From Amycolatopsis sp. GM8 (lineage in GTDB: Bacteria; Actinomycetota; Actinomycetes; Mycobacteriales; Pseudonocardiaceae), in assembly GCF_021653975.1 (NCBI RefSeq), contig NZ_JAJKFK010000010.1:1-64000 (forward strand): a stretch of DNA of 64,000 bases. The letters run 5' to 3'. Position 1 is the stretch's first letter. Every line of letters begins with the position of its first letter. Positions 16,250 to 25,364 of the stretch are shown piece after piece. The notes below the pieces were generated by a model. The model saw only the letters and a list, made by a program, of their open reading frames with translations, ran no database searches and had not been told where the DNA came from. The position numbers and the translations under genes are program-made.

Positions 16250-18199
16250 TCAGGTGCGATCCGGCGCCGGCTCGACCAGATAGTCGTCCAGGTCCGGTTC
16301 CTGGGTCATCGCCCAGAAATCGACGCCGCGCCACGGGATGATGCCGGTGACCCGCCCGGTCGTGTTCTTGTACCAGGTGCGCACCTGCTCGTGGGTCCAG
16401 ATCAGCTTGTCGTGCTCGGCGTCGAGCTGAGCGTTATAGGCGTCTGAGACCTCCTCGCGCACTTCCAGTGACGCGTAGCCGTTGCCGGCCATGCTCACGA
16501 GCAACCGGCCGATATAGGCGATGGCGCATTCGATGTTGTAGAGAATGCTTCCCCCGTGGCCGAGCCCGGAGTTCGGTCCACCGACGAGGAAGAGATTCGG
16601 GAACTTCGGGACCGCGACGCTCAGGTACGCGCGCGGATCGTCCACCCCCCACGCCTCCCGGATCGACCTGCCGTCCTTGCCGACGATGTCCATCGGCCAC
16701 AGCATCCGGCTCGTGTGGAACCCGGTCGCCAGCACGACGACGTCCGCCTCGTGATGTTCGCCGGAGTTCGTGACGACACCGGTGCGGTCGAAGCCGGTGA
16801 CGGCGTCTTCGACCAGGTGGACGTTGGGCTTGCGCAGCGCCCGCATCCACCCGTTGTCCATCAGCGGCCGCTTGCCGTATGGCGGGTAGGTCGGCAGGAC
16901 GCCCGCCCGCAGGTCCTGGCGGTCTCCCAGTTCGGAATCGACGTACTGGGTCAGACTTTCCCGGTGCCGGTCGTTTCGCTTGCTGACGGCCCGCTCGGGG
17001 TGCTCCCACGCGGCGTCCTTGCGCAGGGAGTCGAGCAGCTTGTCCTGAAAGAGCCACATCAGCCTGGCGCGATAGAAACCGGCGTAGTACGGCACCAGCC
17101 GCATCAGGATTCTTGCGCTCTCTGGGAGGAACTTGAGGTAGTTCTCGTTCGGTATCACCCACTGAGGAGAGCGCTGGAACACCGTCACGCTCGCGACCGA
17201 ATCCGCGATCGTCGGCACGATCTGCATCGCCGACGCACCGGTTCCGACGACGGCGACACGCTTTTCCCGGATGTCCACATCGTGATTCCACCGGGCCGAG
17301 TGGAACATCGGGCCTTCGAAGGTGTCCATCCCGGGAAACGACGGTACGACAGGCTGATTGAGAAATCCCACCGCCGTGATGATCACGTCGTAGGCGGCGC
17401 CGACCTCCTGACCTTGCTCGTCGAGTGTGACCCGCCAGCATTTCGCGGCCTCGTCCCAGCTCGCCCGTACGAGTTCCGTACGGAGTTTCACCCGCTGCCC
17501 GACGCCCAGTTCGTCGGCTACTTCGGCGATGTAGCTCAGGATCTCGGGCTGCTTGGCGTAGTAACGGCTCCATTCTCGCGACGGCGCGAACGAGTAGCTG
17601 TAGAGGTGCGACGGTGTGTCGACCCCGGCACCCGGGTAGTGGTTGTCGCGCCACACTCCGCCGATTTCCGCACCGCGTTCGATGATGTCGTGCCGCAGGC
17701 CCAGCGAGGTGAGCATCGCGGAGGTGGCGATGCCCGCGAGTCCGGCGCCCACCACCAGGATCCGGAGCCTGCTCGCTTCGGGGGGCGCCTCGCCGCTCGG
17801 CCACGGGATGTCGAAGGCGCGTTTGAAACCGATCTGTTCGGCCAGTGTCGCGCCGTACTCGGCCGGCACCTCCTCGCCCAGCGAGAGTCCCATCCAGGTG
17901 ACGAGCGTCTTGTCGTCCGGGGGTTCGGGCAGGTCACGCTCTCCGTCGCGCCATTCGCGAAGAATGGTGAACGCGCGATCCAGCAACGGTGCGCGAACGG
18001 TCGCGGCGAGCCCGGACTGATCGTGGTCGCCGGCGCCCCGGCTGCGAGTGGGCGCGTAGTCCCCGGAAAGCCAGGTCACGTCGCCCTCGAAGAGCGTCAT
18101 CACGAGCTGCAGGGTCGGCAGGTTGGCTCCGGCCAGTGCGCGCCGAAGCTGGTGGTCGTCCAGTCGCAAACGGACGTCGGACGGATCGAAGCTGTGCAT
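16250..18199 (-). CDS. Baeyer-Villiger monooxygenase, HAPMO-like
   Basis: A 649-residue class B flavoprotein. The N-terminal extension of about 140 residues and total length resemble 4-hydroxyacetophenone monooxygenase. The FAD motif VVGAGLAGIATSAML is followed by GGVWRDNHYPGAGVDTPSHL, and the Baeyer-Villiger fingerprint FxGxxxHxxxW is intact as FEGPMFHSARW. The second Rossmann motif is VVGTGASAMQIVP. It inserts oxygen next to a ketone carbonyl to form an ester or lactone, using NADPH. The ATG at 18199 is used. Operator copy C lies 79 bases upstream. The ketone substrate is unknown. Confidence 0.88.
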   Translation of the reverse strand: MHSFDPSDVRLRLDDHQLRRALAGANLPTLQLVMTLFEGDVTWLSGDYAPTRSRGAGDHDQSGLAATVRAPLLDRAFTILREWRDGERDLPEPPDDKTLVTWMGLSLGEEVPAEYGATLAEQIGFKRAFDIPWPSGEAPPEASRLRILVVGAGLAGIATSAMLTSLGLRHDIIERGAEIGGVWRDNHYPGAGVDTPSHLYSYSFAPSREWSRYYAKQPEILSYIAEVADELGVGQRVKLRTELVRASWDEAAKCWRVTLDEQGQEVGAAYDVIITAVGFLNQPVVPSFPGMDTFEGPMFHSARWNHDVDIREKRVAVVGTGASAMQIVPTIADSVASVTVFQRSPQWVIPNENYLKFLPESARILMRLVPYYAGFYRARLMWLFQDKLLDSLRKDAAWEHPERAVSKRNDRHRESLTQYVDSELGDRQDLRAGVLPTYPPYGKRPLMDNGWMRALRKPNVHLVEDAVTGFDRTGVVTNSGEHHEADVVVLATGFHTSRMLWPMDIVGKDGRSIREAWGVDDPRAYLSVAVPKFPNLFLVGGPNSGLGHGGSILYNIECAIAYIGRLLVSMAGNGYASLEVREEVSDAYNAQLDAEHDKLIWTHEQVRTWYKNTTGRVTGIIPWRGVDFWAMTQEPDLDDYLVEPAPDRT

Positions 18200-18277
18200 A
18201 GGCGACGGCAACCTCTGTCTGATAGCGGAAGCCGGGTAGGGGACCGCCCGGCCCGAAAGGACAAGCCCACTGAGACC

Positions 18278-18306
18278 ATATATCGAACGCTAGCCGTACG
18301 CAATAT
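18278..18306. promoter_or_regulatory. Shared operator, copy C
   Basis: Arms ATATATCGAAC and GTACGCAATAT are separated by 7 bases. It is 79 bases upstream of the Baeyer-Villiger monooxygenase start, on the leftward side of the divergent region. Confidence 0.7.
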
Positions 18307-18315
18307 TGTCACCGG

Positions 18316-18500
18316 TCAGGCGAAGCCCCGCATCAGCTTCCGCCTGAGCGGGACCAGCGTGGCGAACAGGCCTCGGCCGGGCGCCGAGAAGAAGGCGGCG
18401 CCGAAGACGATCGAGTGGGTCGATCGGCCGGCCGGGCGCCGATGATCGACGAGAAGTAGACCGCTCCCGGGTCTCGGCCGAGACGAGGTTGGTCAATGCG
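18316..18500 (-). pseudogene. Possible decayed 3-prime end of a coding gene
   Basis: Three successive stretches in different minus-strand frames read like protein: FALTNLVSAETRE, then AVYFSSIIGARPA, then HSIVFGAAFFSAPGRGLF up to a TGA at 18316-18318. Joining them needs two frameshifts. No family is recognised, and high-GC DNA can give such reading by chance, so this is tentative. Confidence 0.2.
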
Positions 18501-18525
18501 AAAGTGCCGGTTGACTCGATCCACG

Positions 18526-18554
18526 TTAAATCCTACGCTTGTCGTACGTAAATA
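18526..18554. promoter_or_regulatory. Shared operator, copy D
   Basis: Arms TTAAATCCTAC and GTACGTAAATA are separated by 7 bases; this is the weaker left arm among the copies. The site ends 18 bases before the CoA-transferase start at 18573, where a bound repressor would block initiation. Confidence 0.6.
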
Positions 18555-18572
18555 CGAAGGGGTATTGCAGCG

Positions 18573-21137
18573 ATGAGCCGAGGCCACTTCGCGGGAACCT
18601 ACCTCAACGGGCTCCGGGTACTGGAGATCGGCAACGAGCTCGGGGAGTACGCCGGAAAGGTCCTTGCCGGGCTCGGGGCCGATGTGGTGAAGATCGAGCC
18701 GCCACACGGTGAAGAAACGCGGTGGTACGGCCCGTTCCTCGACGATGAGCCCGGCCCGGAGCGGAGTCTCCACTTCTGGCATTACAACCACGGCAAGCGT
18801 GGGGTGTCGCTGGATCTCGACTCGGCGGCCGGGCAGCAGGCGTTCAAGAAGCTGGCCGCGGTGGCCGACGTGGTCCTCGACGCACGACCGGACGGCTACC
18901 TGGCGGCGCGGCAGGTCGGTTATGAAGACCTGCGGCGATCGGCCCCGGGATTGGTCTACGCACACATTTCCCCATTCGGCGAAGAAGGCCCCTGGGCCGG
19001 GTATGCCGGGAGTGATCTCGTTCATCTCGCCCTCGGCGGTATGGTGATGAACTCGGGCTACGATCCGGATCCGTTCTTCCATTACGACACGCCGCCGGTC
19101 GCGCCGCAAATGTGGCAGGCATACCACGTGGCTGGTGAATGCACGGTTTTCTCGCTGCTCGCGGCTGTGCGTTTCCGGCTCGCCACCGGTCGCGGCCAGT
19201 ACCTGTCGACCTCGGTGCACCAGGCCAACGCCGCCAATACCGAGATGGACATACCCAACTGGGTCGTTCTCCGCCGCCCGCAATACCGCCAGACCGGCCG
19301 CCACTCGAACCACGACCTCTCGGTCCGTGCGATCGCGCCGACCAAGGACGGCCGTTACCTGCTGCCCTATGCGACGTATGTCCAGAACTTCCCGAGCAGC
19401 TGGGACACCGATATCGCCACCCTGCGAAAGTACGGAATGCAGGCAGAGCTGGACGATCCCAGCTGGGAGGACCCCGCCTACCGTGCGGAACATCGCCAGC
19501 AATTGGCCGACGTGATGGACCGGCTCATCGCCCGGTTCACCTGGGACAGGGAACTCTGGCGCGAAATGCTGGCTGCCGGCCTGTCGTGGGCACCGGTTCG
19601 GCGACCCGAAGAGAACCTGGAAGACGAACACTGGAAAGTGCGTGCGACCTTCACGAGCGTCGAGCATCCCGAATTGGGCAAGAGTTTCAGGTATATGGGC
19701 GCCCGCTGGGTTTCCGCCCAAGCGATGTGGAAGCTCGACCGCCGAGCACCGCGGCTGGGTGAGCACAACGACGAGGTGAGAAAAGACTGGGGCACAGAAC
19801 GGCTGGGCCCTACGCTGGTTTACCGCCGGGCTCCGAAATCGACTGCGTCGGAGCCCAGCGCCGCGTTGTCGGGCATTCGTGTCATCGACCTGTCCTGGAT
19901 GCTGGCGTCGGCGGGTGCCGGCCGGTTCCTCGCAGCGTTCGGGGCTGAAGTCATCAAGGTCGAGCACCTGTCCCGTCTCGACGGAATGCGCTTCACTCCG
20001 GTTGTCTACCCGCCCGGCGGACGTGCGGAGCGCCACGCGGCCACGGGCCCACTTCAGATCCCGGTGCAGAACACGGTCAACCAGTCAGCCAACTACATGG
20101 AAATAAACGCGGGAAAACTCGGGATCTCGCTGAATCTCAAGGATCCGCGTGGCAAGAAGATCCTGGAGGATCTCGTCGCCGATGCGGACGTCGTGATCGA
20201 AGGATACTCACCGGGCACGATGGATCGGATGGGCCTCGGATACGAACGCCTCAAGGAACTCAACCCCGAGATCATCTACGTGCAGCAGTCGGGCCTCGGC
20301 CAACTCGGGACCTACGGCGCGGCGAAGGCGTTCGGCCCCACCGCCCAAGCCTTCGCGGGCCTGACGGACATGTCCGGCTTCGCGAAACCCTGGCCGCCGG
20401 CCGGGATCGGCTACTCCTATTTGGACTGGTTCGGCGCGTACAACGTGACCACGGCAGTGCTGTCGGCTCTTTATCGGCGGGACACTTCGGGCGAAGGAAT
20501 GTATATCGATGCCTCTCAGGTCGAGGTGGGCCTTTACCTGACGGGGACCGCGATCCTCGACTTCACCGTCAATGGAAGGACCTGGAGTAGGTACGGGAAT
20601 CGCTCGCCCGCCAAGCCCGCTGCGCCGAACGGAATCTACCCGGCGGCGGGCGAGGATCGCTGGATAGCGATCTCGTGCTTCACCGAGGACCATTGGCGAG
20701 CGGTGATCGACGTGCTCGGCAGCCCGAACTGGGCGAAAGACCTACGATTCGAAACACTGGCCGACCGCCTCGGGAACCAAACGGACTTGGACCGGCTGAT
20801 CGGGCAGGAGACCGCCAACTGGGACCGCTACGAGCTCATGCATGCGCTGCAGGAGAGGAACGTCCCCGCCGGGGCAGCCCAGGATGCGGAGGACCGCGTC
20901 GACCACGACCCGCAGCTCAGTGCACTGGGCTGGCAGGTAGAGCTTCCCCAGAGCGAGAACGGGACCTGGCCCGTGCGGACGCACCCGGTCACGTTCAGTG
21001 AAACGCCGGCATGCATGGGCGGAGCCCGGCGGCGTAACGGCCCGAACTACGGCGAGGACACGAGCGAAGTACTCAGCCGGATTCTGAACCTCTCCCAGGA
21101 GGAAATGGCGGACCTTCGGAACCAGGGTGTCATCTAG
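18573..21137 (+). CDS. Tandem (two-domain) family III CoA transferase
   Basis: An 854-residue protein, twice the usual length. Both halves are CaiB/BaiF-type: the first opens with LNGLRVLEIGNELGEYAGKV and LGADVVKIEPPHGE, the second (from about residue 430) with LSGIRVIDLSWMLASAGAGR and FGAEVIKVEHLSRLDGM. The second half carries DADVVIEGYSPGTMDRMGL around the expected catalytic Asp region; the first has DVVLDARPDGYLAARQV. Family III enzymes work as interlinked dimers, so a fusion can form a pseudo-dimer with one active half (inference). Operator copy D is directly upstream. Confidence 0.85.
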   Translation: MSRGHFAGTYLNGLRVLEIGNELGEYAGKVLAGLGADVVKIEPPHGEETRWYGPFLDDEPGPERSLHFWHYNHGKRGVSLDLDSAAGQQAFKKLAAVADVVLDARPDGYLAARQVGYEDLRRSAPGLVYAHISPFGEEGPWAGYAGSDLVHLALGGMVMNSGYDPDPFFHYDTPPVAPQMWQAYHVAGECTVFSLLAAVRFRLATGRGQYLSTSVHQANAANTEMDIPNWVVLRRPQYRQTGRHSNHDLSVRAIAPTKDGRYLLPYATYVQNFPSSWDTDIATLRKYGMQAELDDPSWEDPAYRAEHRQQLADVMDRLIARFTWDRELWREMLAAGLSWAPVRRPEENLEDEHWKVRATFTSVEHPELGKSFRYMGARWVSAQAMWKLDRRAPRLGEHNDEVRKDWGTERLGPTLVYRRAPKSTASEPSAALSGIRVIDLSWMLASAGAGRFLAAFGAEVIKVEHLSRLDGMRFTPVVYPPGGRAERHAATGPLQIPVQNTVNQSANYMEINAGKLGISLNLKDPRGKKILEDLVADADVVIEGYSPGTMDRMGLGYERLKELNPEIIYVQQSGLGQLGTYGAAKAFGPTAQAFAGLTDMSGFAKPWPPAGIGYSYLDWFGAYNVTTAVLSALYRRDTSGEGMYIDASQVEVGLYLTGTAILDFTVNGRTWSRYGNRSPAKPAAPNGIYPAAGEDRWIAISCFTEDHWRAVIDVLGSPNWAKDLRFETLADRLGNQTDLDRLIGQETANWDRYELMHALQERNVPAGAAQDAEDRVDHDPQLSALGWQVELPQSENGTWPVRTHPVTFSETPACMGGARRRNGPNYGEDTSEVLSRILNLSQEEMADLRNQGVI

Positions 21138-21159
21138 GCGGGACGAGCTCTCCGCGATC

Positions 21160-21188
21160 TTATATCGGCCGCTGGTCGTACGCAATCT
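21160..21188. promoter_or_regulatory. Shared operator, copy E (TetR promoter)
   Basis: Arms TTATATCGGCC and GTACGCAATCT are separated by 7 bases. It lies 92 bases upstream of the TetR start and 22 bases after the CoA-transferase stop, which suggests autoregulation of the TetR gene. Confidence 0.65.
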
Positions 21189-21280
21189 GGCCCGGCCGGC
21201 CGGGCCATACTGTGAACGTCTACCCTGATTGCTGTCGTGTCGACACCGACTGGGGCAATACTTCGACGAGAGCAGGGATT

Positions 21281-21976
21281 GTGAGTACCAACAGTCGCGA
21301 CGAGGAGACCTCGCCCGCGCGCCGCCCTGGGCGCAAGCGTGACGCCAGCATCGACAACCGCCTGATGCGGGCCGCGTTGGAGTGCTACGCGCGCGACGGC
21401 TGGGTGGGCTTCAGCTTCGAGTCCGTTGCCAGACAGGCGAAGGTCGGCAAGCCGGCCGTCTACTTGCGATGGAATTCGAAGGAAGAGTTGCTCGGCGGTT
21501 CGATCGAGCAGTTGAGCCGGGAGTTCGTCGCCACCGACTACGGCAGTTTCCGCGAGGACCTGGTCTCCTGGGCGAGGACCCTGTTCGCCTGGTGGGAGTC
21601 CGTCGTGGGCGTTACGTACGCCCGCCTGCAGGTGGAGATGAAGTTCTATCCCGAACTCGACCCTATCTACCGCGAGCGCGTCTCCGTTCCCCTGTCGGAG
21701 GCCGCACGGCAGATCGTCCGGCGTGCCGTGAAGCGCGGCGAGGTCGAGAAGTCCGCCAACGGGAACCTGCTGCTCGAAGTGATCAACGGCGCCGTCTACA
21801 CCCGCGTCATGTCCAACCCCGAACTGCTGCTGGACGAACCGGCGCGGGAGGCGTTCATCCGCCCGCTCGTCGCACTGGCGGTCGAGGGCGCGGGAATGGA
21901 TCTCAGCGAGCGGCAGCGGCCGCCCCGGACGCGGCGTGGGCGGCAACCGCTCACCGACGGGCAAGGTTCACGGTAG
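21281..21976 (+). CDS. TetR-family regulator, probable local repressor of the 1.5-27 kb regulon
   Basis: A 231-residue TetR protein. The helix-turn-helix is FSFESVARQAKVGKPAVYLRW, about residues 45-65, followed by KEELLGGSIEQLSREF. The C-terminal ligand domain resembles the TetR_C group with long tails. The GTG at 21281 is used; the longer frame to 21212 overlaps the promoter and is less likely. It is the only regulator inside the first module, and an operator copy sits in its own promoter. The ligand is probably a pathway CoA ester or the substrate. The 3-prime end overlaps the convergent hydratase gene by 9 bases. Confidence 0.85.
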   Translation: MSTNSRDEETSPARRPGRKRDASIDNRLMRAALECYARDGWVGFSFESVARQAKVGKPAVYLRWNSKEELLGGSIEQLSREFVATDYGSFREDLVSWARTLFAWWESVVGVTYARLQVEMKFYPELDPIYRERVSVPLSEAARQIVRRAVKRGEVEKSANGNLLLEVINGAVYTRVMSNPELLLDEPAREAFIRPLVALAVEGAGMDLSERQRPPRTRRGRQPLTDGQGSR

Positions 21977-22753
21977 CGCCAGGGTGTTCGAATAGTTCGG
22001 CTCGCGACGTTCGAAGAACGCGTTGACGGCTTCCTTGGCGTCCGGGTGATCGGCGATCTCCCCGGACAGGCCCTGCTCGAAGATGTATCCGCTCTTCGTG
22101 TCCATGAATTCGATTCCGTTGAGGCTGCGTTTGACGTACCGGAGGGCGATCGCGCTGTGCCGGCTCATCCGCCGGGCCAGCCGGTAGGCCGCGGGCATCA
22201 GGTCCTCGTTCGACGTCACTTCGTGGACTCCGCCGTACCGCGCCAGGGCCTCGGCGGTCAGGGCGTCTCCCGTCAGGTGCAGGTACCGGACCACGTTCTG
22301 CGGCACCAGCCGGGTGGCGTGCTTCGCGCCGCCCAGCACCCCGACGCCGACCTCGGGCAGCGAGAACGTGGCGTCGCGACTCGCGAGGACGACGTCACAC
22401 GAGGCGGCGATCGCCAGTCCGGTGCCGACGGCGACACCATGGACGGCGCCGATGACCGGCAGGACGCAGTCACGGATCGCGAAGAAGGCGTTGCGCACGG
22501 TCTCCATCCGGGCAGCGGCGTTCTCCGACGTCATGGTCTGGAATTCGGTTAGGTCGTTTCCGCTGCAGAAATGCTTTCCGGCACCGGTCAGCACCACCAC
22601 CCGGGCATCGGGCAGATAGGTGTTCTCGTCGGAGAAAACCGCCCTGATTTCGCGGTACATCTCCTGGGTCACGGCGTTCACCGGTGGCCGATTCAGGGTC
22701 ACCGTGGCGATCGCGTCACTGATCGAGATGTCGATGTTCTTCAGCTCTGTCAT
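21968..22753 (-). CDS. Enoyl-CoA hydratase/isomerase (crotonase family)
   Basis: A 261-residue crotonase. The CoA/oxyanion segment GAGKHFCSGNDLTEF and the region PVIGAVHGVAVGTGLAIAAS are clear, followed by FSLPEVGVGVLGG with a glutamate at one catalytic position. The second catalytic glutamate of classic hydratases is not evident, so isomerase, hydrolase or lyase activity is possible. GAGGAG lies 7 bases before the ATG at 22753, which overlaps the esterase stop by 4 bases. It is the third gene of the leftward operon starting at 25217. Confidence 0.85.
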   Translation of the reverse strand: MTELKNIDISISDAIATVTLNRPPVNAVTQEMYREIRAVFSDENTYLPDARVVVLTGAGKHFCSGNDLTEFQTMTSENAAARMETVRNAFFAIRDCVLPVIGAVHGVAVGTGLAIAASCDVVLASRDATFSLPEVGVGVLGGAKHATRLVPQNVVRYLHLTGDALTAEALARYGGVHEVTSNEDLMPAAYRLARRMSRHSAIALRYVKRSLNGIEFMDTKSGYIFEQGLSGEIADHPDAKEAVNAFFERREPNYSNTLALP

Positions 22754-23667
22754 GAGAAAACTCCTCTTACGAATTCGGCGACCCGGCTGAGGGACGGTGC
22801 GGTGCTCGGCAACTGCGGAAGTTGCACGCATGAGTGCGGTGCGCCTTCGACGACGTCGAGGCGGTGGGGGACGCCGGCGCGGGCCAGTTCATCGGCGAGT
22901 GCCAGTGACTGCGGGAGCAACGGGTCTTCACTGCCGCACAGGATGTACGTGGCCGGCAGCTGTGCTGCCGCTTTCAAGACATTGAGCAGCGGATCGTCTC
23001 GCAACCGTTCGAGACTTCCGTTCGCCACCAATGGCTGCGTCATCCCGGCCGGTAACCCATGGCCCACAACGGATCCGATCACCGGCAAGCTGGCCCAATA
23101 GTCGAAGATGCCGCACATCGGGACGAACGCATGGACCGGACTGCGCTCCCGGTCCATCGACTCGGCGACGCACACGCCGCCGGCGATGTGGGCGCCGGCG
23201 GAGTCGCCACTGAGCGCCAGTCGCGAGCTGTCGCCACCAAACCGGTGGATCTCCTTTTCGATCCACGTGATCGCGGCCCGCCCGTCTTCGATCTGGGCGG
23301 GAAAGCGGAAGCGGGGAGCCAGCCGATAGTTGAGCATCACGACCAGCAGACCCCGGGCGGCGAACTCTCGCGCGAGCCGGCGATGGGATCCCGCACTCCC
23401 GTATCGCCAGCTGCCACCGTGGAAGTGCAGCAGTACCGGGTGCGGGCCGTCGCCGGCAGGAGCGACGACCTCCGCCGTCAACGTGTCGGCGTCATCCCAT
23501 GCCGGCTCGATGACCACGTCACGCCAGCTCGTGCCCGCCGCGGGCCAGGGCCGGGCGTTCATGACGGGGTCGAAGGTCAGCATGAGTTCGTCGAGCCCGC
23601 CCTCAACCGGTACTTTGAGCGCCCGTAGGAATTCGAGCATGGCCGCCGGTACGACGTCGACCGTCAC
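22750..23667 (-). CDS. Alpha/beta hydrolase fold-3 esterase (HSL-like)
   Basis: A 305-residue carboxylesterase of the hormone-sensitive-lipase group: oxyanion motif HFHGGSWRYGS, nucleophile motif GDSAGAHIA, acid in CGSEDPLL and histidine in GAPHSC. It would cleave a small ester or lactone, a natural next step after the Baeyer-Villiger enzyme of the same regulon. The GTG at 23667 overlaps the acyl-CoA ligase stop by 4 bases, so the two are translationally coupled. Confidence 0.85.
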   Translation of the reverse strand: MTVDVVPAAMLEFLRALKVPVEGGLDELMLTFDPVMNARPWPAAGTSWRDVVIEPAWDDADTLTAEVVAPAGDGPHPVLLHFHGGSWRYGSAGSHRRLAREFAARGLLVVMLNYRLAPRFRFPAQIEDGRAAITWIEKEIHRFGGDSSRLALSGDSAGAHIAGGVCVAESMDRERSPVHAFVPMCGIFDYWASLPVIGSVVGHGLPAGMTQPLVANGSLERLRDDPLLNVLKAAAQLPATYILCGSEDPLLPQSLALADELARAGVPHRLDVVEGAPHSCVQLPQLPSTAPSLSRVAEFVRGVFS

Positions 23668-25217
23668 GGCAGCCGCGCCGAACCGGCAGCGAGGTAGGCG
23701 TCGCGGAGAATGCGTTTGTACAGTTTTCCGGTGTCCTGTCGTGGCATCGCGTCGATGTAGTCGATCGACCTCGGGCATTTGTACGCGGCGAGCCGCGTCC
23801 GGGCCAGCTCCATGAGTTCCCGGCTCAGCGAATCGCCGCCGGCGATTCCCGGCGCTGTCTGCACCACGGCCTTGACCTCCTCGCCCATTTCCTCGTTGGG
23901 GACGCCGAAAACGGCGACGTCGGCCACGGCGGGATGACCGATGAGAACGTCCTCGATCTCTCGAGGGTAGATGTTGACGCCACCGGAGATGATCATGAAC
24001 GAGGCGCGGTCCACCAGATAGATGTAGCCGTCGGTGTCGAGGTACCCCATGTCGCCGACCTGTGTCCACGTGCGGTGGACCGGGTGGATGGTCTCCTCGG
24101 TCCGCCCCGGATTCTTGTGGTAGGCAAAGGGAATCTCGTCGCGCTCGAAGTAGATCAAGCCGGTCTCGCCCACCGCCAATTCGCGCCCGGACTCGTCGCA
24201 CACGTGCGGTGTGCCGAGGATCGCGCGCCCGACCGTGCCGGGATGCGCGAGCCACTCCTGGCTGTCGCACCGGGTCAGGCCGGTGAACTCGGTACTTCCG
24301 AAGTACTCCACCAAGATCGGGCCCCACCAGTCGATCATCGCCTGCTTCGTGTCCCTGGAGCAGGGTCCGGCACCGTGTACGGCCAGCCGTTGTGAGCTCA
24401 CGTCGAGCTTGTCACGCACCTCGCGCGGAAGTTTGAGCATGCGCACGAACATCGACGGAACCCATTGCCCCGTCGTGACCCGGTAGCGCTCGATCAGTTC
24501 CAGCGACCGCCGGGCGTCGAACTTGGCGGAGATCACGACGGTTCCGCCCAGCGACAGGGTTGCGGACGTGTAGCACAGCGGGGCCGAGTGATAGAGCGGT
24601 GCGGGCGTGTAGAAGACGCTCTGGTCATCGAGCCCGTAGAGCTGGGCGCCCGACTCGTCCACCTGAAGGGGGCCATCGAACGGCTCGTGCCGCAACGGCC
24701 GGCGGATCCCCAATGGGCGGCCGGTCGTGCCAGAGGAGTAGAGCATCCAGTCACCGAGTATCTCGACCTCGGCGGTGGGTTCCGCGGGGAGTCCGGCAAC
24801 GGCGTTCTCGTAGCCGTCATAGCCGTCGACCGGGCCCTCGACCGACAGCAGGACCGTCCCAGCAGGACACTGCGCGCGCAACTGCTCGGCGATGTCGCGA
24901 AGCCGCGCCGAGACGACCACACATTTCGCGTCGCAGTCCTGGACCAGATACGCCGCCTCTTCCGCGGTCGCGTATTTGCTGATCGGCACGACATACAGAT
25001 TGCTTCGCAGCGCGCCGAAAAGGATCTCGTGGAAGCGCAGGCCCGAATCCATGAACAGGGCCACCGTGTCGCCCGGCGAGAGGCCGCGAACGCGGAGCAG
25101 TTGCGAGAACCGCAAGGACCGGTCGTTCAGCTCGCCGTAGGTGATCGAGTCTCCGGTGTCACCCAGGATGACTGCGGTCTTCCCAGGATGCTTGCGCGCG
25201 TTGGCCACGAACGACAC
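23664..25217 (-). CDS. AMP-forming acyl-CoA synthetase/ligase
   Basis: A 517-residue ANL enzyme. The P-loop appears as YSSGTTGRPLGIR, with Leu in place of the usual Lys after Pro; EYFGSTEFTG and the C-terminal PRQDTGKLYKR with the catalytic Lys are present. It makes the CoA ester of an acid, probably the hydroxy acid freed by the downstream esterase (inference). The GTG at 25217 follows GAAGGGA. Operator copy F lies 73 bases upstream. It heads a three-gene operon with the esterase and crotonase. Confidence 0.87.
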   Translation of the reverse strand: MSFVANARKHPGKTAVILGDTGDSITYGELNDRSLRFSQLLRVRGLSPGDTVALFMDSGLRFHEILFGALRSNLYVVPISKYATAEEAAYLVQDCDAKCVVVSARLRDIAEQLRAQCPAGTVLLSVEGPVDGYDGYENAVAGLPAEPTAEVEILGDWMLYSSGTTGRPLGIRRPLRHEPFDGPLQVDESGAQLYGLDDQSVFYTPAPLYHSAPLCYTSATLSLGGTVVISAKFDARRSLELIERYRVTTGQWVPSMFVRMLKLPREVRDKLDVSSQRLAVHGAGPCSRDTKQAMIDWWGPILVEYFGSTEFTGLTRCDSQEWLAHPGTVGRAILGTPHVCDESGRELAVGETGLIYFERDEIPFAYHKNPGRTEETIHPVHRTWTQVGDMGYLDTDGYIYLVDRASFMIISGGVNIYPREIEDVLIGHPAVADVAVFGVPNEEMGEEVKAVVQTAPGIAGGDSLSRELMELARTRLAAYKCPRSIDYIDAMPRQDTGKLYKRILRDAYLAAGSARLP

Positions 25218-25289
25218 TCGCGGCTCCCTTCACCTTCTCAGCGGACCGGCTCAGGGCTGCGCGGCACCCTCGCCGGACCCGACGTGATC

Positions 25290-25318
25290 GTGCAACGTAC
25301 GGGTTTAGTACGTAATAG
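25290..25318. promoter_or_regulatory. Shared operator, copy F
   Basis: Arms GTGCAACGTAC and GTACGTAATAG are separated by 7 bases. It lies between the acyl-CoA dehydrogenase stop (25365) and the ligase start (25217), so it serves the leftward ligase operon. Confidence 0.62.
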
Positions 25319-25364
25319 TCTGGTTGGCGGACCGGGCCTTGTCAAGGCGGCGGTTCACCGGTGA

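Larger units (their letters stand above)
18200..18572. other. Divergent intergenic region with two operators
   Basis: A 373-base gap between the leftward monooxygenase and the rightward double CoA transferase. It holds operator copies C and D at its two ends. Between them is a stretch of about 180 bases that looks like decayed coding sequence on the minus strand. No other intact gene is seen. Confidence 0.7.
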
